A stretch of DNA of 64,000 nucleotides from positions 372,001-436,000 of the forward strand of contig JBEYHY010000003.1 in NCBI GenBank assembly GCA_040635515.1, read 5' to 3'. The DNA is from Prauserella_A sp040635515. GTDB taxonomy: Bacteria; Actinomycetota; Actinomycetes; Mycobacteriales; Pseudonocardiaceae. Below, one piece after another: positions 59,143 to 64,000 of the stretch; the stretch's first letter is position 1; each line of letters begins with the position of its first letter. Made by a program: the position numbers and the translations under genes. Below the pieces are notes generated by a model. The model was given only the letters and a program-made list of their open reading frames with translations, searched no databases and was not told the DNA's origin.

Positions 59143-59916
59143 ATGACTGAGGACGGCTGGCCAGCGGGCGACCCGCGACGCTACTTCGACGCCCCGATCG
59201 ATCCCGCCCACCTCAAGGAAAGCAGCCCCAACATCTACCGGCGCGCCATGTGGTTCGCCATCGGGATCATCGTCGGCGGCGGGCTCACCGCGCTTGGCGT
59301 GTGGGCTGCCATCGACGGCAGCTGGTGGTCGGTGCTGCTCGGCGTCATCGCCATCATCGTCGGTCTCGGCCTGCTGGTCAGGGGCGTGCTGTCGGGCAGC
59401 GCGAGCAAGCCGTTCCGCGGCGGTCAGCTCGTACCCGGCCTCGTGGTGGAGCAGGCGGATGCCGCCGTCCAGATCCTCGTGCTCGGCGACACCTCCCGCG
59501 ATCCCGCCGCCTCGCCCGCGTTCGCCTACCGGCTGGTGACCTTCACCGCGAGGGAGAACACGACCTTCGTACCGGGGCAGTGGGTGCCGTGCGTGATGCA
59601 CGGCTTCGTCGCGCCAGCATGGAGCCCGCGCTGGTGGAGCTTCGAAGCCTCACCGGTGACCTGGGCGACCCCCGACGCCGAGATACTCGACAGGGCGAAC
59701 AAGGCCGTTCCGCAAGCCGAGTGGGAGCAACTGCTCGGCGGCGTCGACAAGGTCGCCGAGATCCGCCGACGGTGGACCCGCCTCGGCCGGATCGACTACG
59801 AGGACCTGCACGAATCGCTGCGAAGGCCGCCGACCCGGCTCGGTGTTCCCGTCGAATGGCAGGCCGACGGCAGGGCCAGGTTCGTCGGTTCGGTCGCGGC
59901 AGGCGTGGCGGGCTGA
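59143..59916 (+). CDS. Two-helix membrane protein, possibly DUF3239-like
   Basis: The 257-residue product has two N-terminal membrane helices (about residues 30-85, AMWFAIGIIVGGGLTALGVW and SVLLGVIAIIVGLGLLVRGV) and a soluble C-terminal domain of about 165 residues rich in Trp. The layout and the ending with AVPQAEWEQLLGGVDKVAEI remind me of the DUF3239 family of corynebacteria, but this is weak. The ATG at 59143 is favoured; an ATG at 59134 adds three residues, and neither has a clear ribosome site. It converges with the next gene with 5 nt between. Confidence 0.75.
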   Translation: MTEDGWPAGDPRRYFDAPIDPAHLKESSPNIYRRAMWFAIGIIVGGGLTALGVWAAIDGSWWSVLLGVIAIIVGLGLLVRGVLSGSASKPFRGGQLVPGLVVEQADAAVQILVLGDTSRDPAASPAFAYRLVTFTARENTTFVPGQWVPCVMHGFVAPAWSPRWWSFEASPVTWATPDAEILDRANKAVPQAEWEQLLGGVDKVAEIRRRWTRLGRIDYEDLHESLRRPPTRLGVPVEWQADGRARFVGSVAAGVAG

Positions 59917-59921
59917 CCCGG

Positions 59922-60520
59922 CTACATCGGAGACGTCGTTCCGTCCCATTCGGACAGTGGCGCGCAGTGCCACCACCACCTGGTCAGGCGTTCGCGGCCG
60001 GGCAGAGCCGTCCGCCCGTTGGCCCAGCGCAGCGCGGGCCATGACTCGGCGTCCGAGGGTGCCCACGGGAAGAGCCTGCGCAGCACCGGCTCGGCGAGGT
60101 CGTCAGGCGGCGTGAACGGCACGCCGAGACCGCGGGCGACGTCCTCGGTGTGGATCAGTAGTTCGTCGCAGCCCATCGCGACGAACCCCGACGCGTCGGC
60201 GAGACCGTACGGATGCCACCCCCTTGCCGAGGGGTCCGCGACCGTGACGGCGGCGCCGAGCAGCGCCGCCGCTGTCGTCACGGTGCGTACCAGCTGTCCG
60301 GGCTCACCGTCGGCACGCACCGTGGTGTCCGTTGTGGACAGTTCGGCATCGCCTGCCGTGAAGTCGAACGCGTACCACAGCAGGGTGTTGCCGATGTGCG
60401 CGACGATCGAGCGCGCCGGCCATTCCATGTCAGGCGCCGTCGCCGACCAATCGGCCGAAAGGTGCTCATCGAGGACGCGGTACAGAATTCCGTGGTCGCG
60501 GCCAGGGCGTCCGGCTTCAT
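59922..60520 (-). CDS. Maleylpyruvate isomerase/DinB-type mycothiol-binding protein with apparent 5' frameshift
   Basis: From about 60490 to the stop the frame encodes ILYRVLDEHLSADWSATAPD then MEWPARSIVAHIGNTLLWYA, the four-helix start of mycothiol-dependent isomerase-like proteins, and further on MGCDELLIHTEDVARGLGVP and PWAPSDAESWPALRWANGR. That frame has no start codon upstream, only the stop of the preceding symporter gene. The natural ATG at 60520 gives MKPDALAATT and leads into the homologous frame if one base is restored near 60485-60492 (at GAATTC). So the gene is either frameshifted, affected by a sequencing error, or starts late at 60428 without its first helix. The substrate is unknown. 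Confidence 0.7.
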
Positions 60521-60521
60521 C

Positions 60522-62030
60522 TCATGCTGCTTCCTGCCGCTGCGGATCGGCGTTCTCCGGGTCGGGCTTGGGGTGCCGCAAGGAGAGCAGCCCGCCCACG
60601 ATCAGGGTCACCGCGACGCCGAGCGGAACGAAGAGCGGGAACGCGAGCGGGACCTGCTCCCCGTCCTCGGTGAACTTGACGAACAGTACGAATACCGCCG
60701 AAACCGCGATGGTGCACAGGAAAGCGATGATCCCGTCGCCCTGCCTGGCCCTCTTGACGAGAATCCCGAGCAGGAACGCGCCGAGCAGCGCCCCGTAGGT
60801 ATAGGACTGGATGGTCAGCCCGAGTTCGACCACCGGCTGATCGGTGCTGGTGAACAGCGACGCGAAGATCACGAAGACGCCGGCCCAGATGAGCGTCCAG
60901 AGCTTGGCCTGCTTGAGGATGGACTCGTCGGACAGCGTGCGCTTGGTGAAGCGCTGGTAGATGTCGCTGATGGTCGATGTGGACAGTGAGTTGAGCGAGG
61001 AGGAGATCGTGCTCATGGCCGCGGCGAGGATTCCCGCGACGAGCAGTCCGGAAAGGCCGGGTGGCAGCTGTTCGACGATGAAGGTGGGGAACAGTTCGTC
61101 GCCGGTGCTCATGCCCATCGACTCCGGTGAGGCACCGTTGAAGAACGACCACAGCATCGTGCCGATGAACAGGAACAGCGCGAACTGGATGAACACGACG
61201 ACACCGCTCGCGATGACGGCCTTCTGGCTGTCCTTGACGGTCCGGCAGGCCAGCAGCCGCTGAACCATGAGCTGGTCGGCGCCGTGCGAGGCCATCGCGA
61301 ACAGCGCGCCGCAGATCACGGCCGTGAAGAACGCGTACTGGTTGGTCACGACGTTGGACGTGAAGTCGAAGAACTGGAACTTGCCTTCGTCGGCCGCGTT
61401 CGACAGCCAGCCGTCCGGCAGCTTCCCGGCGAGCACGAAGACGGCCGCGATGGCACCGAGGATGTAAATACCCATCTGGATCACGTCGACCCACACGACG
61501 GCGCGGATGCCTCCGAGGTAGGTGTAGATCACGGAGATCAGGGCGATCGCCGCGACGATGAACCAGTAGGGCAGGTCGAGGCCGAACGCGCCGAACATGA
61601 CCTTGACCGGGATGGCCGTTGCGAACAGCCGGACGCCGTCGGCGAGCAGGCGGGTGAGCAGGAAGGTGACCGATGCCGTTCCCTGCATGCCGTTGCCGAA
61701 CCTCTTGCCGAGGAAACCGTAGGCGCTCACCAGGTTTCCCGCGTAGTAGCGGGGAAGCAGCACGAACGCGACGATCACGCGGCCGATGAGATAGCCGACC
61801 GCCAGCTGCAGATAGGTGATGTTGCCGAGGTAGGCGACGGTGGGAACGCTGATGACGGTGAGCGTGGACGTCTCGGTGGCCACGACGGAGAACGTGACCG
61901 CCCACCACGGGATGTTCCTGCTGCCGACGAAATAGTCGGTCGACGATCGCTGTTTGCCGCCGAGCCAGATGCCCAGCAGGGGCGTTCCCACGAGGAAAAC
62001 CGCGACGATGGCGAGGTCGAGTGCGCGCAT
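60522..62030 (-). CDS. Sodium:solute symporter (SSS family)
   Basis: The 502-residue membrane protein has about 13 spans and the SSS motifs KQRSSTDYFVGSRNIPWWAV, VISVPTVAYLGNITYLQLAV, GGIRAVVWVDVIQMGIYIL and the sodium-site helix AAAMSTISSSLNSLSTSTIS. It starts 9 nt after the anmK stop with GGAGA just upstream, so the two form an operon. Uptake of anhydro-muramyl or related sugars is a reasonable inference from that pairing. Confidence 0.92.
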   Translation of the reverse strand: MRALDLAIVAVFLVGTPLLGIWLGGKQRSSTDYFVGSRNIPWWAVTFSVVATETSTLTVISVPTVAYLGNITYLQLAVGYLIGRVIVAFVLLPRYYAGNLVSAYGFLGKRFGNGMQGTASVTFLLTRLLADGVRLFATAIPVKVMFGAFGLDLPYWFIVAAIALISVIYTYLGGIRAVVWVDVIQMGIYILGAIAAVFVLAGKLPDGWLSNAADEGKFQFFDFTSNVVTNQYAFFTAVICGALFAMASHGADQLMVQRLLACRTVKDSQKAVIASGVVVFIQFALFLFIGTMLWSFFNGASPESMGMSTGDELFPTFIVEQLPPGLSGLLVAGILAAAMSTISSSLNSLSTSTISDIYQRFTKRTLSDESILKQAKLWTLIWAGVFVIFASLFTSTDQPVVELGLTIQSYTYGALLGAFLLGILVKRARQGDGIIAFLCTIAVSAVFVLFVKFTEDGEQVPLAFPLFVPLGVAVTLIVGGLLSLRHPKPDPENADPQRQEAA

Positions 62031-62039
62031 GGCTATCTC

Positions 62040-63242
62040 CTACCGTGACTCGGAGGGGCTGGCTACCCGTAGCCGCCGGGGTGCGGTCGGTGGTCGTCCC
62101 GGAAGCACGAGTGGTGCCTTTCCGGGGGTGATGCTGCCGAGCGGCCGAGGTCCCTCGGCGCCGGTCGCGCCGGGCACGTTGCCTGGGAGGCCGTTCCAGG
62201 TGAGCCAGCCGAGCAGCGCGGTGAGGTAGGCCTCTTTGGCGTCGGAGGGCAGGCCGTGCTCGTCGCTGGCCACGACGGCGACGCGGGACCGGAGCGCGCG
62301 CACGAGCGCGGGGTTGCGGTGCCCTCCGCCGGAGGCGACGACCGTCCGCACGCCGTGGTTCGCGCAGGCGGCCGCGATCGTCGCCGCGGTGAGTTCGGTG
62401 AGGGTGGCGAGCAGATCTTCGGCGGAAATCGGTGCGAACCCCGCGATGGCCTCGTCGAGGTAGCCGGCGTTGAAGTGTTCTTTCCCCGTCGACTTGGGCG
62501 GCAGCCGCTCGTAGTAGGGATCGGCGAGCAGGTGGTTCAGCAGTTCCGGGTGCACCGTGCCGCGTGCGGCGAGTGTCCCGTCGGCGTCGCTGTGCGCGCG
62601 GCCTCGGGTGAGGGTGGCGACCGCGGCGTCGAGCAGCGCGTTGCCGGGCCCGGTGTCGTAGGCGAACACGGTGCCGTCGCCGTGCACGACGGTGAGGTTG
62701 GCGATCCCGCCGATGTTGAGTGCCGCCCGGGGCGCTTGGCCGGGCTCGGGGCGCAGCCACAGCGCGTCGAGGGTGCTCGCGAGCGGCGCGCCGTGACCAC
62801 CGGCCGCGACGTCGCGGGTCCGGAAACCGGAGACGACGGGCAGCCCGATGTGTTCGGCGATCCAGGCGGGCTCGCCGAGCTGAAGTGTGCCGAGTGCCGT
62901 TCCGTTCTCCACCCAGTGGTAGAGCGTCTGTCCCAGTGACGCGATCAGATCGGCTCGCCCGCCCGCGTGGTCATCGATGCCCAGCTTGGCGGCTTCCGCG
63001 AATGCCTGCCCGACCCCCGTGTCGAGCTTGGTGAGCTGTTCGGCCGTGCACGTTCCCGGCGGCAGCGCCGCGAGCAGGTCTTCCCTCAGCGCGGCAGGAT
63101 AGGGCAGCTCACCGTGGCCGAGCGGGGTCAGCCGGAGTTCGCCACCCTCGGCGCGCAGGTCCGCGACGGCGATGTCGATGCCGTCGACGGACGTACCGGA
63201 GATGAGCCCGACGACCCGCAGGCTCTCGCTGGAATCCGCCAC
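62040..63242 (-). CDS. anmK: Anhydro-N-acetylmuramic acid kinase
   Basis: AnmK opens and phosphorylates 1,6-anhydro-MurNAc to MurNAc-6-phosphate in peptidoglycan recycling. The 400-residue product has VGLISGTSVDGIDIAVADL, LGQTLYHW, LNIGGIANLTVV, DTGPGNALLDA and VASGGGHRNPALV, with STGKEHFN in between. A tail of about 30 Pro/Arg-rich residues after the usual end LGSITPG is extra. The GTG at 63242 lacks a clear ribosome site. It is the first gene of a three-gene minus-strand unit. Confidence 0.95.
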   Translation of the reverse strand: MADSSESLRVVGLISGTSVDGIDIAVADLRAEGGELRLTPLGHGELPYPAALREDLLAALPPGTCTAEQLTKLDTGVGQAFAEAAKLGIDDHAGGRADLIASLGQTLYHWVENGTALGTLQLGEPAWIAEHIGLPVVSGFRTRDVAAGGHGAPLASTLDALWLRPEPGQAPRAALNIGGIANLTVVHGDGTVFAYDTGPGNALLDAAVATLTRGRAHSDADGTLAARGTVHPELLNHLLADPYYERLPPKSTGKEHFNAGYLDEAIAGFAPISAEDLLATLTELTAATIAAACANHGVRTVVASGGGHRNPALVRALRSRVAVVASDEHGLPSDAKEAYLTALLGWLTWNGLPGNVPGATGAEGPRPLGSITPGKAPLVLPGRPPTAPRRLRVASPSESR

Positions 63243-63382
63243 TGGAGTGGTCTAATCCACAGTGCGCCGCGACGCAAGACATTCGGTGACATTTTCGCCA
63301 AAAGTACGCAGTCCAGGTTGAATGCTCACCGCCGGAGCAGGGGCGCCAGGGCGGGGCCCGGCGCGAATGCGAGGATGGCCGG

Positions 63383-64000
63383 GTGTCGAGCAGCACCTGG
63401 ATCTGGATCATCGTCGTCGCGGCTGTCGTCGTCCTCGTCGCGGTCGTCGCGTCGCTGACCATAGCCCGCAAGCGCAAGATCAGCCTGGAGAAGGAGCCCG
63501 AGGAGAAACCGAAGGGCGGTACCTACCAGGCCGGTGGTGGTTTCACCTTCGCGGAGGGCGGGACCAAGGCGCCGGAGCACCCGGTCGCCGAGCGCACCGA
63601 GACCGACGGCGAGCCGGGTGTCGGTGACGACGCCGCCGTGCCGAGGGACGCCCCTCGCCGGGGGATCGTCGACGTCGGCCTGCCCGACCAGGCCTCGGCG
63701 AGCACCCAGGCCCCCGAGGTGCCCGAGGCCCCCGAGTCCGAAAAGGCCGGCGAGCCCGAAAAGACCGAAGAGCCCGAAGAGCCGGAGACACCGCAGGCGC
63801 CCGAGGCGCCCGCCGAGCCCGAGGTGCCCGCCACCCCCGAGGTGGAGGAGGTCGCGCCGGCCGCGGGCCGGATGGAGCGGCTGCGCGGGAGGCTCTCGAA
63901 GTCCCGTTCGGCGCTGGGGCAGGGACTGCTCGGCCTGCTCGGCGCCGGTGATTTGGACGAGGACTCCTGGCAGGACGTCGAGGACACCTTGCTGCTCGCC
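63383..64000 (+). CDS. ftsY: Signal recognition particle receptor FtsY, N-terminal part (3' end outside window)
   Basis: The frame starts at GTG 63383 after GAGGA and runs off the right edge after 206 codons. It begins with a membrane helix (SSSTWIWIIVVAAVVVLVAV), then RKRKISLEKEPEEKPKGG. A long Pro/Glu/Ala-rich acidic linker (about residues 110-155) follows, then GRMERLRGRLSKSRSALGQG and LDEDSWQDVEDTLLLA, the start of the SRP54-type N domain. The position after smc and this sequence identify FtsY, although the GTPase domain is not visible. Confidence 0.9.
   Translation, partial: MSSSTWIWIIVVAAVVVLVAVVASLTIARKRKISLEKEPEEKPKGGTYQAGGGFTFAEGGTKAPEHPVAERTETDGEPGVGDDAAVPRDAPRRGIVDVGLPDQASASTQAPEVPEAPESEKAGEPEKTEEPEEPETPQAPEAPAEPEVPATPEVEEVAPAAGRMERLRGRLSKSRSALGQGLLGLLGAGDLDEDSWQDVEDTLLLA

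Overview
The window is very GC-rich, uses GTG starts and 4-nt ATGA/GTGA gene overlaps freely, and carries an actinobacterial housekeeping order: ddl, DUF3515, thiL, ung, rpmB, DAK2, recG, pyc, then rsmD, coaD, sepIVA, DUF177, rpmF, rnc, mutM, then acyP, smc, ftsY. That order, the mce operon and the style of the intergenic repeats point to the Pseudonocardiaceae (Amycolatopsis, Prauserella or Saccharomonospora-like). The family is an inference from gene order and protein character; no database search was possible.

Layout. 1-13.7 kb is conserved core: the end of a MocR-type regulator, ddl, a DUF3515 membrane protein, a stand-alone Lrp/AsnC ligand-binding domain, thiL, an acetyltransferase, a gamma-carbonic anhydrase-like protein, ung, rpmB, a DAK2 protein coupled to recG, and pyruvate carboxylase. 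From 13.7 to 35.5 kb a block of about 22 kb separates pyc from rsmD, which are neighbours in Mycobacterium tuberculosis. It holds a large inverted-repeat element, a PucR-type regulator, a complete ten-gene mce importer operon (two YrbE permeases, MceA-F, two Mce-associated proteins), a cluster of exported proteins (three four-cysteine paralogues, a DUF6801 protein, a frameshifted copy of its C-terminal half, one more secreted protein), a SagB-type oxidoreductase, a luciferase-like flavin oxidoreductase and a HelD-type helicase. From 35.5 to 41.2 kb the core resumes, with a secreted RNase and a Uma2-type nuclease inserted. From 41.2 to 54.1 kb a second accessory block carries an MmyB-like regulator divergent from an MFS exporter, a general stress protein, a ROK regulator, the kdpFABC-DE potassium system with an extra 27-residue peptide in front, and a Ser/Thr/Pro-rich exported protein. 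The last part has acyP, smc, a second copy of the inverted-repeat element, a small membrane protein, a frameshifted mycothiol-dependent-isomerase-like gene, a sodium/solute symporter with anmK, and the start of ftsY.

How the genes work together. The mce operon encodes a lipid-type importer without its ATPase, which is normally encoded elsewhere in the genome. kdp is a self-contained potassium uptake and sensing unit. anmK with its symporter looks like salvage of cell-wall sugars. thiL, ddl, coaD and pyc supply cofactors, wall precursor and oxaloacetate.

The most unusual items are the two intergenic elements built from facing arrays of exactly 21-nt repeats (13794-14318 and 58594-59005), the exported four-cysteine/DUF6801 cluster with its broken copy, and the Pro/Glu-rich tail of SMC. 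No CRISPR array, tRNA, rRNA or intact insertion sequence was seen.
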